Shown here piece by piece: positions 13,644 through 25,471 of a stretch of DNA of 64,000 nt. The notes under the pieces are model-generated. The model was not told the origin of the DNA and ran no database searches. It was given only the letters and a program-made list of their open reading frames with translations. This DNA comes from Epiperipatus broadwayi (lineage: Eukaryota; Onychophora; Udeonychophora; Euonychophora; Peripatidae). Position 1 is the first letter of the stretch. Each line of letters begins with the position of its first letter. Made by a program: the position numbers and the translations under genes. The stretch lies in the NCBI GenBank assembly GCA_028023455.1, contig JAQFVV010012499.1:434001-498000 (forward strand). Direction: 5' to 3'.

Positions 13644-14062
13644 AGAATATTGAAAGTTTATCCAGATTGCTTATTATCAGCTTTATCTCAGTCAATTTTG
13701 GCTTGCCAATGAGTATTACATAATGGTTTAGGATTTATGTTTACATTGTTTTTCATAATTTATCTATCTTTTCATGGAAACAGAAAATTTTAAATATAAG
13801 CATTGCATCATTCGAAAAATGCAGTAGATATCATTGGAAACGGGTGATAAACAAGAAACAAATTTTGCAGGATGATTTATTTAGTTATTATAATCTGTAT
13901 GTGTTTATATTTACTCATCATATTGCTTCTGATATTAGGCAGTTATCCTGTATAATTGAAAATATGTTATTCTACATCCCCTCTTTCTAATTCCATCAAA
14001 ATATTATGATAATGTAGTTTACTCAATGCTATCATACAATTTAAAACTTACAACTTACAACT

Positions 14063-15173
14063 GCAGATCTTTTTTAAGTGAAGGAAGATTATGAGAATTG
14101 GATGAAGAACTATCTAATATTAAATGAGACTTTATTGGACTTTGTGAAGTTAGAAAAAAAGTAAAGAGAAAACTTATTTAAATAGTAGTCGTGTATTATA
14201 TAATACAACGGCACAAATATTGGAAGTACAAGTGAAATAAACTTCATTGTAAATAAAAAGTAGAACAACATTGTGAAGATTGATGGTGTATTAAACAGAG
14301 TGGCAAGATTAGTTATACAGCTTAATAGCAGATATCAAATGCAGATAATTCCGATTTATACCCCAACAAATTGTCATTGTGATGAAAAAGTGGGAGATTT
14401 TTATATGGAGGTACAAAAAGTTTTTAATTACACCAAACAACATTTTAAAATTATTGTGGCAGATTTTAATGCTAGAATTGATAAACAACTGAAAAAATAA
14501 AAGTGTAGTAAATAAATTTAATTTTGGTGATACAAATGAGAGAGGACATATTGTGGAGTTTGCAGCAAAGAAACTTTATATTATGGAAGTCTTTTTTTTT
14601 AGAAAAATGTTAAATGGAAATGGACATGAAAAAATCCAAATAAAGGTACAGAGGAATTTGGATTACATTTTGACTAACAGGAAATATGTATTTCAAGGTT
14701 GCAATGTTTTTAATAAACTCAAAACAGGAAGTGATTTGTAATTAGTGAGATGTAAAACACAGGTTAATGCAAAATTGGAAAGATAAAAATTATTAAGTAA
14801 AACAATATTCACAGTTGATATACTTATTTTTTCAAAAGCATTCCAATGAATTTAAATAAGAACTTGAAGATCATTTTCAAATATTAATACATTTTGAACA
14901 TGGCTCATATTTGAATGAAATCAAGAGAAAGATAATGAATACACTTTTAAAAACTGTAACAAAGATTGACGGTACAAAAAAAATGGCAATTAGCCAGTAA
15001 AAATTCTACAGCTACAGAGACAACACAATTTATGAAGAAAAAAAGACATATGAAACTATAAAAAATAATACATTAAGAAGAACTGAATATTAAATCACTA
15101 AACATCACATCATCATCATTCTTTATGTATGGAGAGTTTAACCTCTGTGTAAGAATTAACTATCTCAAATTTT
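14063..15173 (+). mobile_element. RTE-like LINE copy 1, endonuclease half (decayed)
   Basis: This is the same family as the copy at 51555-52925, recognised from shared endonuclease phrases in broken frames. It has the GLCEVRKK-like stretch near 14135, ADFNARIDK near 14459 (normally GDFNARIGK, an APE-type catalytic block), and an LDYILTNRKYVFQGCNV block near 14660. The final SDH block, which carries a catalytic histidine, is interrupted after GSD at about 14741. APE endonuclease nicks target DNA for target-primed reverse transcription. Many stops and frameshifts show it is dead. About 70 bp of unrelated sequence sits at about 15090-15160, and a 1.1-kb array then interrupts the element. It resumes at 16283. 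Confidence 0.85.
15161..15173. repeat. 13-bp target-site duplication, left copy
   Basis: TATCTCAAATTTT flanks the 15174-16282 insert. The uninterrupted LINE copy at 51.5-52.9 kb has this sequence only once (near 52585), which supports a true duplication. Confidence 0.85.
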
Positions 15174-15317
15174 AACTGAAACACAGGCTTATTATATACC
15201 TGTGTGTCTATATATGTAATATAGGGTATATGAGCACAGACATTCAGATGACCCATCACTCTCCACTCTATCTAATATCACTGATACACTCAAGCACATA
15301 TATGCTGAAAAGATAAA

Positions 15318-15364
15318 TAATCACCAATATACTAAACCAGCAATCATCAGTTGGTCCAGATTAT
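15318..15364 (-). ncRNA. hammerhead-like ribozyme motif, element A left arm (damaged)
   Basis: On the minus strand: stem I strand ATAATC (complement of 15359-15364), an internal loop, CCAA, then an intact CTGATGA core (complement of 15344-15350). The 3' strands TTGG and GATTAT are present (complement of 15318-15327). The segment holding GAAA and stem III is deleted relative to the right-arm copy. It has the consensus core but cannot fold into the full ribozyme. Confidence 0.6.
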
Positions 15365-16125
15365 CGTCTCCCACACATATATACTATAAGTGCTCAGATA
15401 TATATTAAGATAGACAATCTTCCTACTTTAATGGACAGGCTCCAATCTACTACACCCTCCAACTCTTCAACCATCCATCCAATTGAAAATCTGATGATGG
15501 AATGCTCAAAGGCCACCCTGAGGCTGAGATTCTTGTCACACCCATGTTGACCTAAAGTCAATCTGAACCACACATGTATAGGACATAATCCAGGGCAGAC
15601 ATCTCTATAATGTAATAACTGAAACACAGGATTATTATATACCTGTGTGTCTATATATGTAATATAGGGTATATGAGCGCAGACTTTCAGATGACCCATC
15701 ACTCTCCACTCTATCTAATATCACTGATACACTCAAGCACATATATGCTGAAAAGATATATAGAGTGGAGAGTGATGGGTCATCTGAAAGTCTGTGCTCA
15801 TATACCCTATATTACATATATAGACACACAGGTATATAATAAGCCTGTGTTTCAGTTATTACATTATAGAGATGTCTGCCCATCCTTGCACATGTATTAA
15901 ATGGATTATGTCCTGTACATGTGGGGTTCAGATTGACTTTAGGTCAACATATGACAAGAATCTCGCCCTCAGGGTGGCCTTTGAGCATTCCATCATCAGA
16001 TTTTCAATTGGATGGATGGTTGAAGAGTTGGAGGGTGTAGTAGATTGGAGCCTGTCCATTAAAGTAGGAAGATTGTCTATCTTAATATATATCTGAGCAC
16101 TTATAGTATATATGTGTGGGAGATG

Positions 16126-16184
16126 ATAATCTGGACCAACTGATAATTGCTGGTTTAGCATGAAATACATATATTGGTGATTAT
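16126..16184 (+). ncRNA. hammerhead-like ribozyme motif, element A right arm
   Basis: Stem I is made of ATAATC (16126-16131) with GATTAT (16179-16184), an internal loop, and CCAA (16136-16139) with TTGG (16174-16177). The core is CTGATAA at 16140-16146, one base off the CTGANGA consensus; the left copy has the consensus. Stem II is TGC (16148-16150) with GCA (16158-16160), with a T-T mismatch at its base. GAAA lies at 16162-16165, and stem III is ATA/TAT closing on CA. Cleavage would fall after A16173, a permitted NUA site. All elements are in the order and spacing of a type I hammerhead. This copy is probably inactive because of the core change. Confidence 0.6.
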
Positions 16185-16282
16185 TTATCTTTTCAGCATA
16201 TATGTGCTTGAGTGTATCAGTGATATTAGATAGAGTGGAGAGTGATGGGTCATCTGAAAGTCTGTGCTCATATACCCTATAT

Positions 16283-16295
16283 TATCTCAAATTTT
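16283..16295. repeat. 13-bp target-site duplication, right copy
   Basis: TATCTCAAATTTT is identical to 15161-15173. LINE sequence resumes directly after it. Confidence 0.85.
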
Positions 16296-17244
16296 GTAAA
16301 ATGGTGTGAAAAAGAGCTGATACTGATATAAGAAAGTATAATTGTGAACTAACAAGAAAAGTTTTTGAAAAAAATAAAATTTGCATGAGTATAAAATAAC
16401 ATTTTGGTATCGATAGGAAACTTATTTCTGCAATAAGAAAAAAAAATAGAAGTATTACTAAAAACAGAGATGACATCATGAAATGTATAGAGAAGATTTA
16501 TCAATAATTACATAGCAATAAAGAACAAAAAAGTGCCACCTATAAATACTATATCTTCTGAATTACCTGAGATTTTAAATAAAGAATTGAGATGTGTAAT
16601 TAAATTTATGAAGAAAATAAAGATCTGGGTAATGATGAAATTATAATTGATATCTTAAAAGAAGCAGGTGAAAAATAGAATTTTTTTCACAAAGTTATAT
16701 ACCAAAAGTTTAAATGATAATGATGAACCAGCATCAGAAATTACAGACTTACCAGTCTTTTATCTAATCTATACAAAATTTTTACTAAAATAATTGCATG
16801 TGTAGAGAACTTGGAATTTTAACCAACAACAAGAATAAGCTAGACTTAAAGGTAGTTTTAATACACTGGATCATATTCAAATATTCAGAGAAGTTATAGA
16901 AAGTACCAATGAATATGAGTTGTCATTATGCTTTAAATTTGTAGATTATGAAAAGGCATTTGATTCTATAGGCTTTTCTTTAGTGATTAAAGTATTGGGA
17001 TTATCAGGGTGTAGATCCAGAATACTGTCATATTCCGAAAAATATTTATAAAATGCAACATCAACAATTAGATACAATAATGTTACTAAAAAGCTGAACA
17101 TTGACAAGGGCATGTAAAAGGGTGACTGTCATCACAAAAATATTTTATAGCAATTTTGCAAATTTTGAGAATTAAAATGGAAAGCTAAGGACGTAAAAAT
17201 AAATGCAGATTATTTAATTCATGTAGATTTTGCAGATGATATAG

Positions 17245-17268
17245 CTGTTGTTGTTGTTGTTGTTGTTT
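17245..17268. repeat. (TTG)n tract inside LINE motif C region
   Basis: Eight TTG-type units follow the FADD box of the dead LINE. They probably arose by slippage after inactivation. Confidence 0.8.
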
Positions 17269-17997
17269 TCAAATAATACTTTAGAGTTTCAGGAAATGTT
17301 GCAAGTGTTGTCAAATGGAGATAAGAAATCAGGATCAAAGATAAATGTTAATAAGACTAAATTAATGTCAGTGGATTTTTTGATAAGAGGAAAATAAAGA
17401 TTCGTAATGATGAGTTGAAAAAAGTTAACTACTACAAATGCCTTGGTCAGATTATTATTACAGATGGAAACATAATAAATAAAATTACTCATAGGATTAT
17501 ACTTGTTTGGAGTGGTTTTGATAAAAATAACATAATATTAAAAGGAAATATGCCTATGTGTTTGAAAAGAAAGATTTTTAATAAATGTATTTAATGAATC
17601 TATGACTTGGATACTTATCAAAAGGCAATACTGAGACTTTAGACCATTAAACAAAGTATTGAAAGATGAATGTTAAGAGTAAAAAGAAGAGACCAAAAAC
17701 AAAATACATGAGTGAAAACAAACAGGTTCAGGACTTCACTGAAAGTATTAAGAGGCTGAAGTGAAATTGGGTTGGACATATTGCTAGAAAAGATGTTGAA
17801 ATGTTAAACTGAATTTTAAAAGATTGTAAAATACCTAAAGAAAGATCATATATGAGATAAATGAATAAAATAAAAAAAACTGAGTTGGTGTGATACTAAT
17901 GATTGGAGAAAATGGATTAAACTTGGAAGCCTTCATCCTGCAATGGATCAATAATGGCTGAAAATGATGATGTTACAAAATTTTATATAAGTATTAC

Positions 17998-18250
17998 AAA
18001 ATAGTGTATTGGTCAAAACATGTTTATCCATCTAACATGAGCTGGAACTCATAAAATGTACTTCAAACCCAGTCAAGCCAGAGATTTAGATCAGGGATCA
18101 GCCTGGATTTGAACCCACTCTCTAAGCCTTGGATCAAACACATAATGGATAACATAACAATGATGGCACATGAGAATTAATTTTAAATCTGGCTGACTAG
18201 GAGAGCAGAGAAGACAATGAGACATCTATTAACTATGACTAAACTAAAAT
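17998..18250 (-). repeat. possible tRNA-derived SINE
   Basis: The minus strand has a consensus pol III B box (GGGTTCAAATCC, complement of 18108-18119) in a stretch with more complex composition than its surroundings. It begins just after the 3' end of the LINE copy. No clear A box and no second copy are visible, so this may be chance. Confidence 0.25.
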
Positions 18251-18509
18251 ATATATAAGCATGGTTGTACTTTTGGAAGTGGAGAAAAAAGGAATTCGAA
18301 CTACTCAGACAAGTTGGATAATAAAAATTAGTTTAATATAATGACAAATTATTTACATACATTTATAAATTAAGTACATTAGTATGTGCGTGAATGAGCA
18401 AGCATTCTACCAAACAATAGATGATTATATATTGTCATTCATGCTATTATTTCTCATATGCTCTTTTATTAATTAAATAATATATACTATACATAAACAC
18501 ACATTTTGG

Positions 18510-18612
18510 TGGGTCCAATATTAAGATGCCAATCGATTATTAGAAAGAATTTACATAAAATTGCTATTAATGCTTTGGTTTATGGTTCTGAAACATAGCG
18601 ACTAACATATTA
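18510..18612 (+). mobile_element. small LINE reverse-transcriptase C-terminal fragment
   Basis: One frame reads INALVYGSET, a stop, then RLT. This matches the YGSETW block near the C-terminus of RTE-like LINE reverse transcriptases, which the 46.5-kb copy here also shows (PVLIYGSETWTLNR). Only about 30 codons are legible and the Trp codon has become a stop. It is a short relic. Confidence 0.4.
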
Positions 18613-19109
18613 CTTCAGGGAGTGTTTTGGGATTCATTACAGATATAAGATAAACTATTTTTCATGCCATTACGGTCATGAAAATAAATAAAATACATTT
18701 AAAAACATTTAATGGTATAACAAAATACTTAAAGAAACATCTTTTAATTTGCGCTGGTAAGAACAATGCTGAACATCATCGACGTGCAGGCCTTTGATAT
18801 GAACAAAGTGGATAGGCATAGCGTGTGCCAAACTTACGGGAATCACAGCCTGAGGCCTTGTTATATGAAACAAATGGTCCTGGGAAGATTAACAATCCTC
18901 AGGACAAGGTTTGAGAAGAAATCTATGGGTTCGAACTTGTCGTAACCCCCAGATTAAAAAGCACATATATATAAACACGAAGATAAGGTCGAATGTCAGT
19001 AATGCAGTAATGATAAATGTCACTAACAACATTGAATAAATTCTACTGATTTAAAATAAATGGCCTTTATTTGAATGCCATAATTTAGACAAATAATATG
19101 CTCTGCAGT

Positions 19110-19141
<32 letters not shown>

Positions 19142-22100
19142 TTTCCCTAAATAAAATATACGTTAAGATTTTACTTAGTAAAAGAAATATAAATATTTAC
19201 CCCCATCCCTTTTTTGCTATTTAAAATAAATCAATCCCACCTGAATTGATATTATAATAACTGGAATATTTAAATACTGTATTTGATATTTTAAGAGTAT
19301 GGAACAATAAAAATAAAAACTAGCAGTTGTATATAAATAACAAATAATAAGTCACCTTTTCAGAATTGAATAAATAATATTTTAAAATAAATAAGGTTTC
19401 AGAGTGTTAATTAGCTTGAGTTCTGGATTCACCCCAGGTATAAAATCCAGAGTTAAACAAATATATATTTTTGTACTAAAACATAAATAAAATATTGGCT
19501 TGTAAAACAATCTGGTGAGCGTATTAATTAATAATACATTATATTTTTAGGGAACGTTAAAACCTTAATTAATGGAGATTTAGTTGAAAGACAAAAAGGA
19601 TTTTAGAAATTACATTTGCCAGGTTGCTGGAAATTGGCATATTAATAATAAGAGCACACATATAAAATCAAGTAATAAATAAATGACCGCACCAAAATTA
19701 AAAAAAGTTAGAGCATATGAGAATTAAATTTTATTTAAGAGCAATTTATATACAGTATTAGAAAAGTCACAAAGTTAAATATTACATTAGGAGAAATTGA
19801 TATAAAGTTTGAGATTATATAGGCAAGCTAGATTTAATTCAATAGTGGAAGTTTGATATAATTTATCTTGCACTATTTTAAGAGTCCATTTTTCAAAGTA
19901 TAACATTTAATGGATCCAAGTGAAGTCTTCTTGATGACAGCAAACTTTTATTTAGCATTCCAAAGTTCTCCATCGGACCATTACTTCATTCTAGGGAGCA
20001 TGATATGGAAGTGGCAGATGATGACCCAACAGGGCTGAGAAGGGTAGTGGACTTACTACTACATCATTATTTTTTTAACTTTTACACCAGTGTGGGTTAT
20101 GTTCACTGCAGTTCTTTCAATAGTCTTGATGATTTAAAACCCAGTCATTTTATACTCTGTCCAGGTATTTCTGGAATGTTTTTAATTACATAGTTTTCGC
20201 TTAAAATCTAATCTCTGATCTAAAATCTTAAGTTTCCTTTGTTCATTGTTTTTGAAGATGCAACAGTAAAATAATGTCCAAAAATAAATTCAAATTTATT
20301 TCCAGATTAGAAATAGATTTGACAAAAATGTTCATAACAAAAGAAAATCTTTAACCTTAATCCCATTATAACTAAAAAAAAATAATTAAACTACCTTTCC
20401 CAGATTAAGACAATAGTGTTTCCAACCCTTTAATTATTTTTGGACAACAACGGTTGCATCTTCCAGATTGCATTTTACAAAATATACAGTTTAAAAGAAA
20501 AACAAGCAATTTAAAAAGAAAAAGTTAAAAAAAATGATGTATAATAAAATATTTAAAACATCAATCTTTTGATAGTAAGTTTTTGCTTCTATATATATAT
20601 ATTGGAATGGGCACAGACGTCGTTACATTGTTTTTTTATTAGTAAACATGAAAAAAATAAAAGTTCGCAAATAAAACTTCCTTTTTTAAGAATTAAAAAT
20701 TGAAAATTAAAATTCTATACTAAACTCGTATCTGTATAAAATTGCACAGATGAAAAAAATTATTAAAATAAAACTTTATTAAAAATAGAAACGGTATTGT
20801 AAAAGCAAAAACTTAAAAAAGATTTAGAGATAAAAATATATCTTTAAGTTTGAAAACAAATTAATTAATGTTATTGAAAAATGGAAATAATTATTTTAAT
20901 TAGTCAATGTAAACTAGCCTTGGGCATTTAAATATATAAGCAATGGTCAGATAGGAGAGAAAAACAATGGAATCGGACCTCAATGAAAGGACCATCACAT
21001 CGGTGATGTAATGCCAATTGAATCCTTAAAATTAATATAAAAGGAAAAGGTTGGGAATTATTATAGGGAGTTATTACGATGTGACTATATGTTTTAGTGT
21101 GGAGTGAAGGAGAAGGGAATGAAAAGATGCACTCTTCAATCTCTTCAATCTCATTAAAGAAATGAAAGAGAAATGACATCATTTTCTTAGATTGAGAACC
21201 ATAGGACATCGAGGGAATTAATGCTGGCTCCAAATGACAAGCAACTACAAGAAATTAGAAACTACAGACTTATTAAAACTGTAAGAACTTTATAAAATCT
21301 AATGAAAAATATTAATTTGAAAACACTAAGAACTTTAAAATGTAAACTTTCCCAGTATTTAATTTATAGAAATAGAATCCTATCTGACCAAACTAAATTC
21401 GTTATTAATTCTTTTTATTTGATGTATTTCTTTTTAAAATCATTTCCATTTATTTTTTTTTGTTCTTTAAGTTTTATTTATGATTTTTGTTTTGCAATAA
21501 ATTAAATTATATAAATGTTAAACTTAAGTCGGGCGTGAATGGCTATATGGATTTGTAAAGTTATATTAGGGGAGGGTAATCTTAGGTTATTTGTTTTGTA
21601 GTTGGATTAGGTCAATGGATTGGATATATTGGTGTAATTAGATGTAGTATGAGGTTCGCTATGGGCAGAATCGCTGTATATGCTGCACAAAACCTTGTTG
21701 CCTATGGATGGGATTGTAAGTCGGCAAAATGGGCCACGGTCCCTTCCTATGGAGTTTTTATTTTATTGATCTTCTTGCCATACAGATGTAATATTCCTGT
21801 ATTGGACAAGAATCAATGTCTTCTCTAACTATACTGTTCAGATGTCCATTCCTGACAGTATAGTATGTTGTGCTGTTGTATTTTCATGCTACATTGAATA
21901 CATCAATGTATCAGATGGATTGACACCGGTTTGACTGCGAACTTTTGGCCTAAGGTTAAATAAGGATAGAATTTTTTTTTTCAAATGCAAATCTGTGTAG
22001 TCTATTCATACTCGACACTCTAAATAAAAATGCATTAAATTTAAGTTGGGTATAGATGCTTGCATGGGTTCGTTACCAGTTAATTATGTTTTTGGTTTTC

Positions 22101-25100
22101 ATATTTGATCAAAATGTATAGACATTCAGTAAATACTGATACCTTACGGTGAGTATCTAAGATGTATTTATGTCGGATGTCTTTTAAGCTATTGGTGTCT
22201 TGCAGCATCTTATGATGAATGCCATTGAGTTTCTTATAAATTCCCCTCTGCATTTCCATCAATGACTTTATATTTTGATTGTTTATGTTTATTTTGAAAT
22301 GTTTTTGACCGTGTAATCTATGTAACCGATCTATACTCAACATTAAAAATACATTTTATAAATCTATCTGTGTGAACTTATAAAATTTAAAATGTAAACT
22401 TATAAAAATTAAAATGTAAAATCAAATTCTAAAATCAAGTTAAAATTATAAAGTAAAAGTAATGTTAAAATGATTCAAAATTTATACATGCGTTAATAAA
22501 TGTTTGTGTGTATAATTACTGGCAGAGGCTTATTTTATTCTTTAAAAAAAAAAAAATTATTAGATAAGAATTGATAAATTGTAAATCTCTGCTGTTCCAC
22601 TGAGCTAGTGACAATGGACTAATGACTGAAATCAACCAATATAAATTTTATTTTTTTAAACTTACGCATCTGCCTACTGTATAAATTTTGCTAGGTTCAA
22701 ATGCCTAGATGGCGCCCTTGTAGTGCAGATTACATTAAGTCCTTTTTCTCCAGATTGTTATAAAATATATATATGATCTGCACCTCTAATACTTTAATAA
22801 AAAAAGAATTAATAATTAATAAAGAAAGAATTAATAATAATTTAAAAAAAAATTGTTAGTGAAACATTAAAATTTTATAACTTAGGAGCGCATCTCAAAT
22901 ATATACATTATATATATATATATGACAAAAGGAGTGGGATGGGATATAGGGTTTAAACACAGGTAAGTAGAAGGAATTATGAAGCTCAATCTTAAGTTAA
23001 GATTGACTGCTTCAATAGCTATATACAATAATATTAAATTTGCTTTACACTTTAATAATTTATATCATGTAAATAATTTATTATACAAAAATACAAAAAC
23101 AAGATAAAAAATTATGCAATTAAAATATAGCAGAGGTTTTCTGCAAGCTCAAACAGGTGAAGGAGTTTATTGATTAGTTAACTATGCTTTATTTACTATT
23201 CTATTGAATATTGTTACCCAAAAATGTAGTGAAAGAGCATCAAAATTCTAGTTATACTATTGCAACTCAAGACCCAATGCACTCACTGCATTCTCTATTG
23301 AGCCTGATTTAAATCAATATCATACTAAAAAAATTATATTGTTTGTTATTTCATATCAGATTCACAAGCAAAACATAACCATTGAGTTTGACTTAAATCA
23401 ATGTTATAAAAAATCCTGTTTTGGAACTAGATTTAGAGCCAAAACATAGCAAACTTATAATATTAGCTCACCTGTTGGCAAAAAAATCTATCAATGTTTT
23501 TTACATGATAAAAAATAACTAAACTAGCAAGAACATAAAATAACAGTGAAGAATAAAGATCTCTCTTTATCTTACATAAGTATGTATTAATTAGATTAAC
23601 AACTCAACAATGTCTTATTGAACTGGTGAAATACTCTCAATCGGAAGCACAAGACAGTTTTTGAAAAGAACTAATGGTCTTACTCTTGTTACTTGTATTC
23701 ATTTATACAAGTCAATCTTAAGCCCTTTGGAATAAAAGAGTGAAGATCTTAAATTAATAATATTATTTCTTTTAAAGCTATATTTTAACTTTTGATAATC
23801 ATAAAATTATATATATATATTGTAAGAGATGGAAGATCCATTCTTTCATTTTGAAGTTCTAATATCGTTTTAAAAAAACCTCTTTGATGTAGTTTTTACT
23901 CAAGGATTTGTAAACAGATTGTTATTGTTATTAATTGTTTTATTGTTATTTAATTCAGATTTATTTATTTATTATGATATGTGCTTTGTTTTATGATGAT
24001 ATTTTAATGGCAATGAATATATATAAATTCACGAGTGTGTGTATAAAGAAATAATTATTAATAGAAGCATTTAAATTTCTAATTATGATTATATTGTTTA
24101 TTTATTTATTTATTTTTTGAAAATTATAAAAGATGTAATAATATTATTCTGGTTGTTTATTTATTCATTTGATTTGTAAATTACAACATAAATTTTTCAA
24201 TGTAATATATATGTATTTTTTTTATTGATATTATTTTATGTTTTGTTATTTAAAAAAAATATTTTAAAATCAAGAAACAATAGTGTTAAAGATTTGTCAA
24301 TCTGCACATGATTTTATAACAATAGGCCAGAAGATTGTTATGAAGATGCAGGGGATAATCGACATTATTAATTATTAATATAAAGCAGAGGAATAAAGAA
24401 GTCATAGTTTATTTTTCTGTACTACAAATTATTCTTTTGGATTTTAATCTAATAATTACTGGATCAAGAGTAACATCAAAGATATTCTGCTAAGTACATC
24501 CTTTATTATTAGAGGCAACTTGCCTCTCCTTTGGCTAACTTATTATGTCATTGTAATCTAGTAGAATATGTAACCTGAAATTAAACCTGCATTTGTAAAT
24601 AGATTTTAGAAAATAGCTATTTTTACATTTTGTTTTAGCTTCAAATTTCTAGTGATCCAAGTAACAGTTAACTTTAATTATTTATATAATTGAATATCAA
24701 GAAGATGACTGGAATCAATTATTTTGACAACAAGAAACAAATCTATCAATTCAGCAATAATATGTACACATATTTTAAAATTATTTCCATCTATGCTGGA
24801 ATAGGTAAAATAAAAGAAAAACACCTGAAATAATTTATGAAGTGGGGAAGTGAAGAAACATTAAAATGAATTAAATGGTAATTAAAATTTATCATTTTTG
24901 TTGTTTTGTTTTATAGGTCGATTATTTTTTTTTATAACATTTTAAAACATCTTTATAAAATATATACGATTGTGATATTTATAACAAAGACTTATAATTT
25001 TATTTTTAAATGTTTAAACTTATTAAGAATAGGAAAAGTCAATTTCTAATATATATATCTGTTTATTTATTTTAAAAAATTGTATATCTTAAATTGCATG

Positions 25101-25471
25101 AATATATTGTTAAATGCCAACTAAAATAACGATTGCAAAAATATGTGTATAAATATTTTTTATATAACATTTGACTCGCATTATACATACATATATATTA
25201 AATAATAATATCATGTATCAATTTAAATTGCAAAGCAATAAATTATATTTAATTGCATAGGAGTTGTATAAATATATAAATTTTATAGAACCATATTTAC
25301 AAATTATATCATTATTTAATGATTATCTTAATTCTTCAATTATTTTAATTGTATTAATATTAGATGTATTTTGAAAGGATTAAATTAATTTATAGTATTA
25401 GATATGGAGGTGATATACATTAATATTCCCCACATTTGTATTTGAAAATTATCTTGATATATATATATATT
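18613..25471. other. intergenic DNA with unclassified low-copy sequence
   Basis: About 6.9 kb without a supported gene. A (TA)n/(GA)n tract lies at 19111-19141. The parts at 18740-18960, 19900-20200, 20930-21240 and 21520-22340 are noticeably less AT-rich and may be unrecognised repeats or gene relics. Their open frames (for example 20005-20193 plus, 20928-21233 minus, 22080-22343 minus) resemble nothing I know. At 22598-22608 the minus strand has a tRNA A-box-like TAGCTCAGTGG without a matching B box. Confidence 0.45.
19111..19141. repeat. (TA)n/(GA)n microsatellite
   Basis: An alternating TA run passes directly into an AG run. Confidence 0.9.

Larger units (their letters stand above)
15174..16282. 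mobile_element. head-to-head ribozyme-bearing array (element A)
   Basis: An insert of 1,109 bp lies between 13-bp duplications inside a dead LINE. The left arm is one full unit (15174-15616) plus a partial direct copy (15617-15757), a 443-bp period. At about 15758 the sequence turns over, and the right arm is the inverse: a partial unit, then a full one (470-bp period, CATCTGAAAG at 15781 and 16251). The two outer ends fall at different points of the unit. Each full unit holds a hammerhead-like motif, on the minus strand in the left arm and the plus strand in the right, so the ribozyme strands point outwards. Open frames such as 15394-15702 and 15928-16170 are read from the repeat and resemble no known protein. 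It could be a retrozyme-like element or non-autonomous Penelope LTRs. Confidence 0.8.
16283..17975 (+). mobile_element. RTE-like LINE copy 1, reverse transcriptase half (decayed)
   Basis: This continues the LINE interrupted at 15173. Reverse-transcriptase landmarks are legible in broken frames: FVDYEKAFDSI near 16940 (motif A with a catalytic Asp), HVDFADDIAVV near 17220 (the FADD box, motif C), and the C-terminal region matching the minus-strand copy at 46.3-47.5 kb. The element ends near 17975 in a short ATGATG stretch after a block resembling LHPAMDQ. Numerous stops and indels, and a (TTG)n expansion at 17245-17268 right after the FADD box, show long inactivity. With the 5' half it was once near full length, without an obvious ORF1. 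Confidence 0.85.

Noticed and set aside
15394-16170. Open frames of 74-102 codons within element A
   Set aside because: They are readings of the same repeat on both strands, with no conserved domain. The ribozyme and repeat structure explain the locus better.
16940-17000. Group II intron-type or telomerase-type reverse transcriptase
   Set aside because: VDYEKAFDS and FADD with an APE-type endonuclease upstream fit RTE-like LINEs.
22580-22620. tRNA A-box-like sequence on the minus strand (TAGCTCAGTGG)
   Set aside because: No acceptor stem and no B box at the right distance; at most a tRNA or SINE relic.
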